Below are positions 46,118-57,658 of a stretch of 64,000 nucleotides of DNA, one piece after another. Below the pieces are notes generated by a model. The model had not been told where the DNA came from. It saw nothing but the letters and a program-made list of their open reading frames with translations, and did not search any database. Both the position numbers and the translations under genes were made by a program. Numbering within the stretch: the first letter of the stretch is position 1; the number at the start of each line of letters is the position of its first letter. Source of the DNA: Trema orientale (lineage: Eukaryota; Streptophyta; Magnoliopsida; Rosales; Cannabaceae); the NCBI GenBank assembly GCA_002914845.1, contig JXTC01000062.1:425029-489028 (forward strand), written 5' to 3'.

Positions 46118-48763
46118 ACAGCCAATAATAATATGATAGTATAATATTTTATTTTATATATTAATGCATTTTAAGTGCGTATAATTTTGAATATCCATTT
46201 TAGTATATTGGTTATTTTATCATTTTTATCTGTGAAATAATTTTTACAGTGAAATGCTCGAGAGATGCTTATTGGTACGAGTTAATGTGCTTAAGTCTAG
46301 TATTTTTGTACTTATTTGGTTTATCATATAGCTAAACATATTAATTGAGTTATTTAACAATCATTTTATAAGTGCTAAAACTATTGGAGTATTTCTTTGT
46401 ACTCAACATGAGTTTAGTGATTTTTTTTAGTATATTAATTATATATTCTAATTTACATTTTGGCACGATTCCATAATCATTTCTCTTAATATTTTAAACA
46501 TAAATCTATATTATTATAATAGTTTCTGGAAAAAGAAAAAAAGAAATTATATTAGGGATAACATTAGTTAAGTCGGCTAAATTCCTGAAGTGTATTTTCA
46601 TGCCAATATTAAAAGCCTTGTTATATCCCCACCGCCACCATATCCTTTAAATCCATCTTCTTCATTCTTTTATTTTGAAGTCCATCATATGTNACATAAA
46701 TCTATATTATTATAATAGTTTCTGGAAAATGAAAAAAAAATTATATTAGGGACAACGTTAGTTAAGTCGGCTAAATTCCTGAAGTGTATTTTCATGACAA
46801 TATTAAAAGCCTTGTTTATATCCCCACCGCTACCATATCCTTTAAAATCCATCTTCTTCATTCTTTTATTTTGAAGTCCATCATGTGTATATAACCTTAC
46901 TTCTCTCATAGTTATATGAGTAAACTAAGTGGTACCTCCTCTTTAGAAGTATCAAAGCTAATTTGTCTATGTCCTATGGATTCGATATTTGATGCTTCCT
47001 TCACCAGATATATTTAATCGGTTGCTAATTTTCATGTTAATTCTAAGAGTTTATATGATATGTTTATATTGGTAATCGTTGTGTCAACACTTGGTGAAAA
47101 TTGCTTTGATTCCTTTAATTCCTAATTATTTAATATAATTTGATGTCCGATTTATATATGGTTGTAACAAATTCATTATGTCCATATGTATGTATATGCT
47201 TGTTGTATTTGAATAAAGGGAAAAGTGAACAAGTTATAAACTGTGGGGGGGAAATTCAATGAAACCTCGTTACTGTATTTGGCTCTAGTTTTGAATCATT
47301 ATTGTAAAGTTAATTAATTCTTTTTACTTTTGGAGATGAGCTATTACGTTGTATATTATTTGACTATTATATTCACATGTTTGTATTTAAAAACAAAATA
47401 ATTACTAGAGAGTCACGAATAGGCATTTAATCTATATTTGCATAGTGTTTCATTGTTTATTTTTTTTAAGCTTTTAAAGTCACATAGTTTTATGGATAAG
47501 CTACAGGTTAATAAGTGTTCATGTCTGTAGTTTAGTTAAGGTTGTATATAGTTAGGTTTTATTATTTTTCATTTTAATCAATGTTTCCTTTTTTTAAGAA
47601 AAAATTTAAAATTAAATGTTATGTTTTAATATTCATAAGGGAAGCTTACTGGTTATTTTATTTTCTTTTGCCTAAAACTATATGAAGAATTAATTATTCA
47701 TTTTGAACTAGGTTTTTGAACATTAATTAAGGTAGTATCATTACTAATTATTCATTTTGAGCTAGGTTTTTGAACATTAATTAAGGTAGTATCATATGAT
47801 TAGTAATCGAATGTACTTGTTATTTCAAAATATTAAGAACACATCAACTATATTTTGAGCAAAGAGCATTTCAGCAAGAAAGACTTATAAAAGTCCGAAT
47901 TGAAGTAAGTAACATTACACTTGTGACCTCCTTGGATTATATGAAAATTTATATCTGTTATTCTATTATGCCTGAAGCATTAACATCTGAATATGTTATT
48001 TTGACATACATGAGGCATGAACATTTGGTGTATTTATATTGCCTGACGAGTATTGGTAAATAGGGTGTGGCGAGCCAGCGCCCAATTATCTGGTTCCTTC
48101 GGGTACATTATTAAGGTCCTTCGGGGACATTATTTAGTTCCTTCGGGAACACTCTGATAGCTATATGGAGAGGACCTCTATAGTACACAGAAGGGTTTGA
48201 GATATATTTAGGACTCGAGACCTCCATACAACGGCTTATGATTAGTCATTAGTTATTAGTTATCTGAATGGCTCAGTATGCGATTCATGATCTTGTCAGG
48301 CAATACAATATACACAGAGATCCCAATCATATGATTATCTGCTATCTGTCATGTGCACTCTATATCTGCATACGTTACTTACTGAGTTTTATACTCAAAA
48401 ATATTCTTACATTGCAGAGGGTACTGATGCTATGTGAGTTAGAGGAGGGGCACCGACTTTTTGATCACGACTTGTGTATATGAGCATTTTGACGATGTGG
48501 TTTCCTGACTTAGAATTTTGTATATGTTTTGATTGTATGTATATTATGTATGCTTTTATGAGAGGTGCACTTTATGAGTATGTACATACGTATAAATTAG
48601 ATTATGTATAATTATGAGTGAAATTTTCTTTTTTCTTACAGAAAGTTTAAAAGGTTTTAAATTTTCACTATTTTTTCAATTCTAAGTCGAGTAGTGTCTC
48701 CCAATTTCATTAAATAATTATACAAATATCCTTAGTACGTGTGTGAAATCGGAGGATGTTACA
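46070..48763 (+). repeat. 3' LTR of the gypsy element, with internal duplication at an N
   Basis: Same ends as the 5' LTR but about 150 bp longer, because ~199 bp starting ACATAAATCTATATTATT is present at 46494-46692 and again from 46694. A single N at 46693 marks the joint. It also lacks about 33 bp found in the 5' LTR near 40475-40510. Confidence 0.93.
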
Positions 48764-48891
48764 ATAATAATTTTTTTAAGTAAATCTACAAATATTATTT
48801 TAGCCATTAGCCATTAGATTAAAATCCAATGGCTCAAATTAGAGTACCCATCCATGGAGTAAAAACAAAAATCTCCATTGAAATATCACCC
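48764..48891. mobile_element. Right part of the MITE split by the gypsy element
   Basis: Starts with the second ATAAT target copy and ends CAATGGAGATT-inverse ...TTGAAATATCACCC at 48891, facing the left end at 38292. Confidence 0.8.
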
Positions 48892-48898
48892 ATATATG

Positions 48899-49131
48899 GT
48901 TACCAATCCAGTAGGTATTTTTTTTTTTAAACCTATGTGTAGGTATTTATTTTTTCAGCCATTAGATCATCATCTAATGGTGATCTAATGGCTATAATAA
49001 TGTGCATAAAAAGACGTGCATCATTAATGCTATTTCTCTCTCTTACTTTTTAATATAAAAAAATATGCAAAAAAATTTTCATTGGCCAAATTGATACCTA
49101 TGCATAGGTAAAAAAAAAAAATACCTACTGG
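48899..49131. mobile_element. MITE family C, copy 3, inverted relative to copy 1
   Basis: GGTTACCAATCCAGTAGGT at the left, CCTATGCATAGGT..ATACCTACTGG at the right; inside CCATTAGATCATCATC-TAATGG and AAGACGTGCATCATTAATG match 25789-26033 read in reverse. Confidence 0.8.
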
Positions 49132-49549
49132 TATATATATATATATATTTTTTAAACGCAGTTAAAATATTCTACTTTTACTATACACAATTTAAATAAA
49201 AAAAACTTTCCTTTTATTACTCATATTTAACACATCTTCAACCCTATGAAATACAATATTTCACCGATTTTATTTATTTTGAATCCATTTATTTATTTTT
49301 CTTTTCATTTTTATGTATATGTAAATCTTAGTAGATTAAATGTAAATCTTAGTAGATTAAATCTTTATGTTATTTACCAATTGCCATGTGTAATTGATTT
49401 TGTCTTGAATCATTTGATATTTAATCAAATATCAATAAATCATGTAAAAATTTATGACAAATAATAGAATTAAAATACTGACAAATGGAAATTTTTTTGA
49501 AAATTTTATGACTTTTTCTATTGACATGTTTACTAAATTAATCGTATGA
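49132..49549. other. No gene seen
   Basis: AT-rich; a 21-bp tandem repeat of TAAATCTTAGTAGAT at 49321-49360. Confidence 0.5.
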
Positions 49550-49559
49550 TACATGTATA

Positions 49560-49914
49560 GGGATAATTGCAAAAAAATACCCTTATGTTTAGATGTTCTG
49601 CAAATTTAAAGCTTGAATTTGGATTCTACAAAATAACACTCTGAGATTACGAATTTCTGAAAATTAATACATTTTGTTGATTTTTAACTGATAAAATATA
49701 ATAATATCCTCAAAATTAAGATGAATAATATGGATTAATCTAGTTTTAATTGAGGATATTATTATTTTTTCGTTCTTAAAATTCATCAAAAAATCTGTCC
49801 ATGGTATTAATTTTCAGAAATTCTTAATTTTAGGGTATTATTTCGCAGAATTCAAACTTCAGGGTTTAAATTACAGAACATCCAAACTTTAGCATATTTT
49901 TTTGCAGTTATCCC
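49560..49914. mobile_element. Foldback MITE family A, copy 4
   Basis: GGGATAATTGCAAAAAAATA at the left, TTTTTTGCAGTTATCCC at the right, arms inverted over the full length. Exact 10-mer TACATGTATA on both sides (49550-49559, 49915-49924). It is the best-preserved copy. Confidence 0.92.
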
Positions 49915-50300
49915 TACATGTATATATAAATTTACGAACTTTTCATATACACATGTTTTATGACGAATTTCCCAATTTTTTTTCATTTAAAAAATAATCA
50001 AATCACATTCTGTCCGTAACTTTTGCCTCTTAGTTCTCGTCTCGACTTTTACTAAACATATAATCTATGCGACAAAGCTTATATATTTTTTCCCCCTCGT
50101 GAAATCTATATTCTTTGAATTGTAGCCTTTTTCCTCTTCCTTTCCTTCCCCCCCCAGTATCATCGAAGCTTCATTCAAACTAATTATTAAAAACATTGGT
50201 CATCATAGCTAGAGAAATTTACACAAACAAGCCTGAATGCTACACAAACAAGCCCATTTAGCATAAGAGTCCGGCGCTTATCTGTTAGCAATTCTAAAAG

Positions 50301-50739
50301 AGAAATTTACACCCAAAATCCATTTTTATAACTTATTTTCATAAATATCCGTTTTTAAATTTTCTTTCAAAAAGACTCATTTTTGTGGTACATGTTTTAT
50401 GAGCAAAATATAAGTGGTATACATTTATAATGTAAATTTTTGCCCGTGCAGTATACATTTCATGAGTAAAATATGAATGATATACATGGCTTACCATGTT
50501 TTACATTTTTCAAAATAAATTTGACATATGTATACATTTTGACATGTGAGCCAATTTTTAGTGTATTTTTTATTTATGAAATATGTACCACAATAGATAC
50601 TTACAAATTTCATACGTAAAATACTTGTGGTCTACATTTCTAACGAAACAGGTATAAAAATGGATATTCATGAAATAAAAATAAAAAAAGGTATTTATTG
50701 AAATATAGTTTTAAAAACGGGTATTTATGAAATTTTCCT
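50301..50739. mobile_element. MITE family B, second copy
   Basis: Right end AAACGGGTATTTATGAAATTTTCCT faces the left AGAAATTTACACCC..CATAAATATCCG. Flanks ATTCTAAAAG and ATTCGTAAAG agree at 8 of 10. Same ACATTT/AAATGT..GGTCTACATTTC interior style as 18579-18992. Confidence 0.7.
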
Positions 50740-50749
50740 ATTCGTAAAG

Positions 50750-53700
50750 GGTATATCAGGAAAGAACATACTAAAACTAAAGGCATGAAGGAAAGAAGTA
50801 GAAATCCAATCTGGGTCCACTAAGACCAGCTCAGTAGATGTGTAGGGTATGGAGATTTTGTATTAAGTTAGGAATTTAACTCTTAGAGTGCGTGAATTAT
50901 TTTCTTTTATTTGTAATAAATAGTGGTAATTAATTAATCTTTACATTTTTTTTTAAAAAAAAAAAGTTGAAATCCAATCCGGAGGGGCCAATTAACTTTT
51001 TTATACATAATCTATACACTTTTGTATTAACCTACGAATTTGAACTACGTACTTTCTTATGACATTGAAACAAGGCATCCCTCTAGAAGTTACACATAAT
51101 ATTTTATTAACTAACCTCTAGGTACTTGTCTAGCTATCACATAGTAATTATTAATTCAACGATTTTCTAAATAACACGAAAGAAAAGAGAAGAAAAAGGA
51201 ATATGTGCCTCCCCCAAAGTTTTTAATCATGTACAGCTTTCTCTTGAAGAAAATACAAAAAAGAATCAAATGCGGAATATTCACAGATGAACATAATATA
51301 ACCAGTTTTTCGCTGGGAGAAATTTATCATCACAACGGTTACAAAACATGTAGGTCAGAATATAATATTGCATATAACTTTTCTAGTTTGTCTTCTTTGG
51401 AGTTAAATATTCCAAATTATACAATATTGATGAACTGTATGGAGTTTTTGATATTTTCTAAATTAATTTGTTACAGGAGGTCAAACTTAAAAAAAAAAAA
51501 AAATCTGATCAAACGATATATTTTCAAGTTCTTATAATCCAAATTCCAAAGTTTGTTTTTCATTTTATTTGCTCATTAATTATTGTCGTTGTTATTGTTA
51601 TTTTGGAGATACTTTGAGCCAGTTACAACCTAAACTAATAATTAATTCATGAAAGTGTCTAAAAGGAATATGAATAATAAATCAGACCTGCACGCGTGCC
51701 CGTACATATCAAGTGTCCAAAAACGACATATATGTACACAATGTGCCCACTTAAAGTTATTAAAATCAAATTTCTAAGTAGTGGGAATAATAGCAAGCTA
51801 GCCTGGCTATTCATTGATCCTACTTATCTGCAAACTTTGATGGGATAATATCATGGTACATATAGATCACATAAAGTAATATATAGAACACAGACCTCTA
51901 CCACTAGCTTGCTTTTTGCATGTACTCTGAAATCACATCGAGATTGAATCAAGGATATTATTCTTATATAAATTGTAATGTGCAGTTACCTTTATATCTC
52001 ACCCTTTTTAGGCAATTATTAGATCCATTTGAAAATAAGCTATATATGTCGACGATATGTATAACTTTTCTACTACTTCTCGGTTCAAACAACAATAATT
52101 CAAATCTCTCTCTCTGTCTCTCATATATTTTTAAAAAAAAAAGAAACAGAAGGTTCACGCCTCTGAGAAATTTTACAACTTAATTTCCAAATAGGTCATC
52201 AAATTTCTATTAGAAATCAACTCTGAAAACCAAAGAGGTCAGCATGTTAACACAAGTTCCAATGGCTTGATAATATAATTTCATTAAAATTAAAATTAAT
52301 GAACTTAAAATGCATGCACACAATCTTGATCAATTCCAAGACTTTCATTCACGTTGAATAATATAACGTATACACATTAGAGATCAAGATTTGGAGTTGT
52401 GTTTTGAACCTTTTAAAGTAAAAGGGTGACTTTTTTTTTAAGCTGACAGTCTATACACAGAAATAGTACTGAATTCTTAACAAGTTTTCGAAAAAAAACA
52501 TTAATGTATTTATAAACATATAAATAGCTAGGAACAGTTGTGGGGAAAGAGATGGATCACATTCCGTATTTAATATCACAGTCAGGAAAAGAGGAATCCA
52601 TGTGGTGTAACTGCTGATGTTGACTCTACCGTGTTATGGTAAATGATTCAGATACACAAATCAGTGACAAGAAATTAACAGAGAGACCCAAAAAAAAAAA
52701 AAAAAAACCTCCATGTTAAAGGAATTGAATGGTTGCATATAGATGAAGTTATGAACCACAGAAATTCAGAAATTAATGACTGAATGGGGAACCCATCACG
52801 GCTGCAGTACTACTAGACTGATGCTGATCAGTACTAGTGGTAGTACTCCTCTCTATTTAAGTTGACGATACTGAAAGTCTGATCAGATGATGATGATGCT
52901 CATGATGATCGTATGATCACGATAATTCGAAGATGATGAGCATGGTGAATAGTTTTTCAGACTCTTTCTTTCATTTTTCGTTCTAAAACAATTCATTGTA
53001 CCAATACTATTTCCAAAAAAAAGAAAAAAGGAAAAAAGAAAAACATCTCTTGTACCTATATCTGTATATCACCACCCCATGAATTACGTACATGATCATA
53101 TAACATGTATATACCATATGTATATATATATATTATATATATTTGGGTGTGTGTTATAACATCGATCTGAGTGGAACATTAATGCGTATAATATATGAAA
53201 CCCCTTTCCTCTGATCTATGATCTCCAGCTCTATGTTGCATTTAGCACACATTCTGAAGCGAAATCCTTAAGTTTAATAATTAAGAATGAGAGATCGATA
53301 TGAGAAAAAGTTTGATGTCATGTAGCTAGACTAATATATATTTTCCTTAAATCAAAGAGCAACATTTCAATCGCAAAGCTGTTATTTCCGTCTGATTAAA
53401 TTTATTCCAACATATTAATATATATCTTTTATGTGTTGGAGATTAGAGAAAATAGCTAGTCTAGTATATAATATTATGTGACAGAAAACTTAGAGAATTG
53501 GGCTCCAAAAGAGAGGACACCTTAAAAAAGATATGTAATTTCCTTTTCCTTTTATTTTATTTTATTTTTTATTTTTTAAGTTTTGATGAATGCCATTTAT
53601 AATATAAGCATTAGTACATCGTAGTTTATATGACAGTTTACATCCTTTAATTAAAAATTGAATTAATTTTAAGGTATCATGTTCACTTAATCATTATTCT

Positions 53701-55059
53701 CTTAATTTCTTCTTAATTACATTAGTAGTCTAAAAACTGAATTTCTGAAACCTATACAATATTCAGAATGATGCAAGAGGATTCAAGGTCAGTTTCCAAA
53801 ATCAGAGATGCCTCTTAAGTAAAGCAATATTGTGTTTGAGAGAGAGAGAGAGAGAGAGAGAGATTTTGGTAAAAGGAATGAAACAAATTAAAAACTGACA
53901 TTAATTTTGGTAAAAGGAATGAAACAAATTAAAAAATTTCATTAAGATGTTTCAAATAAATGAGTTTCTCAAATTCAACAAAGCTAGGCGCTGTAACATT
54001 CACTAACTCTTGAACGATTATTCTTTTCACGTTTCCGTAATCATGATTTGTCATTCAAGAAAATGTACTGCTTTAACATATTGAAACTCCCAAAACAAGA
54101 AAATGTAGCAAATTACATAATTGGAGAAAATCTTGCAAAAAAGGTTTTGCATTTTCATGAATGATCATAGCTCGAGTACAAGAAAGCTGAATCCGGATGA
54201 GATAACCCCATATGCTAGACAGATATCTTACTTATATATCTATAACTGCAAGCTAATGACCTAACTCATGATAAGCCACGCAAAGAAGAAAACTTGTACT
54301 TGATCAGTTATTGTGTGTATATATATATATATATATGCACATCAGGTGACACATTTGAACACATTACACAAGTAACCAAATTAATAATAATAAAAAAATA
54401 CAGAAAGAACAGTAAATGGATATGGCGGAGATAACACAGCTCCAACAAGTCATCTAATATTAGTAGTACTCCGTAATATATAGCAATAATCGACAACAAG
54501 AAACGAAACATAAAGAGTGCATAGAAAAGACCAACCATACATTTTTTTCAGCATAGAATTAATAGATCATAGGCCGATGAAGTAACAAATCTGAGAAACA
54601 AAAGTGTAAGCTAGAGAGTACACAGTACTGAAACCCTAATAAGCAAACTTAAAAAAACAGGGTTAGGCAAGTGAAAGAAAAGAAAGCCAATTAAAGGGTC
54701 ATGTTGTAGATTAGGGGGAAGTAGAGATCAGCAGAAACGGACAGAAAAGATTCGCGAAGCCATCATGAAAGAAATCAGCCCAATGATGAAGCTAGAAGAG
54801 TTAAAAGGACTGACAATCCATGAAATTTAGAGTTAAAAATAAGATAGTAATGATGATTTTTTCCCCACTTCGGTCAGAAATTTTAAAAGGAAAATAAAAA
54901 AAAGGGTCAAAACCATCATCATTACACCAATCTGCTCTAACCCAACGACCACAGTTTCTCTAATGACAAAAAACAAAAACAAAAACCCATCAATAAAATC
55001 AGTCAAATATATCTATTAAAACACATGCATATATAAATTTATAACAAAAAACAAGCCTT
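50750..55059. other. Intergenic, downstream of MIR166; no coding gene supported
   Basis: AT-rich. Visible items: A-run at 51490-51502, (CT)n at 52108-52122, a perfect AGTACTAC...GTAGTACT hairpin at 52807-52847, AT-rich stretch 53110-53142, (GA)n at 53839-53861 with a nearby duplicated TTTTGGTAAAAGGAATGAAACAAATTAAA pair (53863-53937), (TA)n at 54317-54335. The 110-codon frame at 51205 has no family resemblance. The minus-strand MIR166 primary transcript probably runs into 54-55 kb. Confidence 0.5.
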
Positions 55060-55119
55060 ACCCTTTAATTTTCTGGATCAAAACTTGAAATAGGTTGTAA
55101 AGATCTGAGTGAGAGGAAG

Positions 55120-55296
55120 CAATAATTGGGGGGAATGAAGCCTGGTCCGACGTCACTAATTCAATAATCAACGATTATTCTGAAATGGGTCTATCATAGA
55201 TCCATAAGAAAAGTGAACAAAAAAATGAGATTCAAATCATAGATCTAAGTAATTTTAATGGCCTCGAGCCAGACAACATTCCCCTCAAAAAAGAAA
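55120..55296 (-). ncRNA. MIR166: pre-miR166 hairpin
   Basis: 5' arm GGGGAATGTTGTCTGGCTCG and 3' arm CGGACCAGGCTTCATTCCCC pair with the usual few mismatches, separated by a roughly 110-nt loop region. Arm order (star 5', mature 3') is that of all plant MIR166 genes. Confidence 0.95.
55130..55150 (-). ncRNA. miR166: mature miR166 (21 nt)
   Basis: On - it reads TCGGACCAGGCTTCATTCCC plus a final C, identical to the canonical miR166. The star strand (GGAATGTTGTCTGGCTCGAG plus G) is at 55282-55262. Confidence 0.97.
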
Positions 55297-55414
55297 AAGC
55301 TTCCCAAATATAAATCTACATGACCAATCTGCTTGACCCGATTGAGATCTCATTATATAGTTCATAGAGAGAATAAGAGAAGAGAGATTATTATGGTTTC
55401 TGAAACCGAAACGG

Positions 55415-55432
55415 CGAAGTATATAAATAAAA
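55415..55432 (-). promoter_or_regulatory. Candidate TATA element of MIR166
   Basis: TTTTTATTTATATAC on - at about 55419-55435, around 130 nt ahead of the hairpin, followed by a C/T-rich start region. The leader might equally begin further upstream, so this is tentative. Confidence 0.35.
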
Positions 55433-55440
55433 AAGGAAAA

Positions 55441-57465
55441 AGAAAAAATGGGTGTGCGAAAATGAGAAGAGAGGGATAGAGAGATAAAAGGGGGTGAGAG
55501 TAAGGAGAACGGTGAAAAGGACAAAGTAATAAAAAGTTGCAGAGACGCCCCTGACCCTACCAACTGCGCCTTGGGTTCCAGAAATGACCACGAACCCCAT
55601 TCTCTCTCTATCTCATCCACATCGTCTCTACCATGCAATATATATATATGTATATGTAAAATTGTAAATATAAATTTTATTTTTCTCTCTCTCACTTTAC
55701 ACGCTGTAATCTTAAAAAATTTCCCATATCTACCGGGAGAGATCATGATGACCTAATCAAACCATCACTTACCATAATATTGAAGCACAAAAAAGAAAAA
55801 AACTCAATATTTAACCAAAAACGTACCCATTACATGCTTTAGGGTTTACTAGATATATAAGGATAAGCTTAAGTAGCCATATATATATCAACAAAGAAAA
55901 GGGAAAGTGTTTAAAACTTTTTTTTTTAGACTTAGGATTTTTGGACGGTGATATTGATGAATACGAGTATGACCCATGATGAGACACCAAAAAAAAGAAG
56001 TCAGAGCCGTTCCCAGTGGGTTTAGTTGAGCTAATTCACCGAATTCCACTCAATAAGGGAAAACTTAGGGGGGTCCTCTATTTATATATGTATATATGTA
56101 AGTGTTACATTATTTTGGCAAGTGTAAATTTAATTTTTTATTTTTTTTAAAGTTTGGTTAAAATAAAAGAAAGTCTTTAAATAATTTTCATTGAAAAGGG
56201 AATCCCTCGTTCAGTGCGTCTTTCACTTCTTTTTCTACGGTCGCGGGGGATTCAAGATGACGACAGACGAGTCAGACAAATGAAAAGTTGTTTTGAGGAG
56301 TCAGCGTTTTCGCTTTTATTTCTTTTCCACTCAGGTGGTCTCAGCTCCACTGTAAATTCAATGGTCCTATCTCTTCCTAATTTAACCTTTTTCAAGCAAA
56401 TAGCATGGAATTTGTCACTTGAAAGATATAGATAGAATTTAATTTTCCTCATACAAATAATATATAATGCTATTTGTTTATGCAATTATCGGTGGAAATA
56501 GATTTTACAAAAGAAAATAATAAGAGGCAAATTGTCAAATCCTAGCAGGCCAACTACAACTTGACCTCCCGTGATAAAATTGTTTGAAATTTGATATATG
56601 TGAATATATATATATATTGTATATATCAATATAGGTCCTATAATTAATATGAATGTCAGTAGCTGATAACTTTTATAGAGAAACCTTCTCAAACCCATGT
56701 ACAACATGAAACTGGAAACTATTTGTTTGATTGATTATCAAATTCTGAGTGAGTACCAAAAGGATCCAATGTTAGATCTCAGAGATTTATTAAGTTTTTT
56801 TTTTTTTTTTTTTTTTGATAACAGAGTTTTATTAAGTTTTAAATTATCACCATGGTAACTTAAATTTTAAATCAATTAAGTTAAAAGCCTAAACATTATG
56901 TACATTTAAAGTAGGGTTGCCACCCTTCTTTTTTATCCCGAAGTCCCTGCGCCTCCTTTTAAGCACACTCCTTATTAAAATTAAAAATTTAAATATCTTT
57001 TTTTGCATCTAGCTTATAAATGAACTTTAATTCCAAATTAACTGTCATTAATACCACTAAAAAAATGTCATTGACACAAACTAAATAGAGAATTCTTCTA
57101 TAGTACCCTACATCATTTTCTTCTTTCGCCTTGTGACTTCTTGACATAAACTCCTCGCTCCATTCATATAACTGAAGATACTTAAGTATTTTTGTTTTTG
57201 TTTTCTAAAAGAATGGATTATGGGATTTGAAAGAATAAGTAATTATCATTTTTTTCCTTTCAATTTATTTTTCTCACTAAGGAGTCAAATCATTCCTAAG
57301 TTTACAAGATTATTTATGTATGACTACAATAAGTGAATCAAAATACTTTGATTTCCTACAATTATATATGATGTGAGTTTACCTAAGTAATGAGTGTTTA
57401 ATTAGTAATTGTGTGAGAAGAAATGAAATTATATTGTGGAATGATGTATGTGTACATTTCAATTT
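55441..57465. other. MIR166 upstream region and spacer; no coding gene supported
   Basis: 55440-55760 is CT-rich on - and could be promoter or leader; the 153-codon frame there is not supported by any domain. 56780-56816 holds a long T run. 56890-57465 is plain AT-rich sequence. Confidence 0.45.
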
Positions 57466-57649
57466 GAATAATGCTATAGGGCACCAGTGGTGCTCAGCAC
57501 CACAGTGATGTGTCAGTCTGTCACTGGCCAATCATAATTATAATTTAAGTGGGGCCTATGTGGGACCCAGTTTATTAATTAAATTATCCAGTGACAAACA
57601 GATATGTCACTGTGGTGCTGGGCACCACTGGTGCCCCATAGCATTGCTC
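57466..57649. mobile_element. 184-bp MITE, 9-bp TSD (Mutator-like)
   Basis: Left GAATAATGCTATAGGGCACC and right inverse GAGCAATGCTATGGGGCACC; inverted repeats extend through AGTGGTGC.CAGCACCACAGTGA to about 60 bp. Exact TTTCAATTT at 57457-57465 and 57650-57658. Confidence 0.93.
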
Positions 57650-57658
57650 TTTCAATTT

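Larger units (their letters stand above)
38805..48763 (+). mobile_element. Complete Ty3/gypsy retrotransposon, non-functional
   Basis: Two long LTRs (38805-41349 and 46070-48763), primer site, gag-pol and polypurine tract in standard order. The 5-bp target duplication ATAAT is at 38800-38804 and 48764-48768. Domain order protease, reverse transcriptase, RNase H, integrase, then a chromodomain-like tail defines Ty3/gypsy; LTRs above 2.5 kb plus a chromodomain-like end suggest the Tekay/Del lineage, which I infer rather than prove. It inserted inside a MITE. Confidence 0.97.
55060..55440 (-). ncRNA. MIR166: MIR166 primary transcript, supported part
   Basis: Read on -, a T/C-rich leader (55430-55330) leads into the hairpin, followed about 70 nt later by AAAGG|GTAAGG at about 55060, a good 5' splice site, so the primary transcript is probably spliced downstream. 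Exact ends cannot be read from sequence. miR166 represses class III HD-ZIP genes and sets leaf and vascular polarity; that is known for the family. Confidence 0.7.

Noticed and set aside
52807-52930. Second microRNA precursor near MIR166
   Set aside because: There is an AGTACTAC/GTAGTACT hairpin and a short ATGCTCAT/ATGAGCAT pair, but the stems are too short and no known miRNA sequence is present.
55285-55746. 153-codon frame on -
   Set aside because: Covers the MIR166 leader and hairpin edge; composition is that of a CT-rich leader, with no domain.
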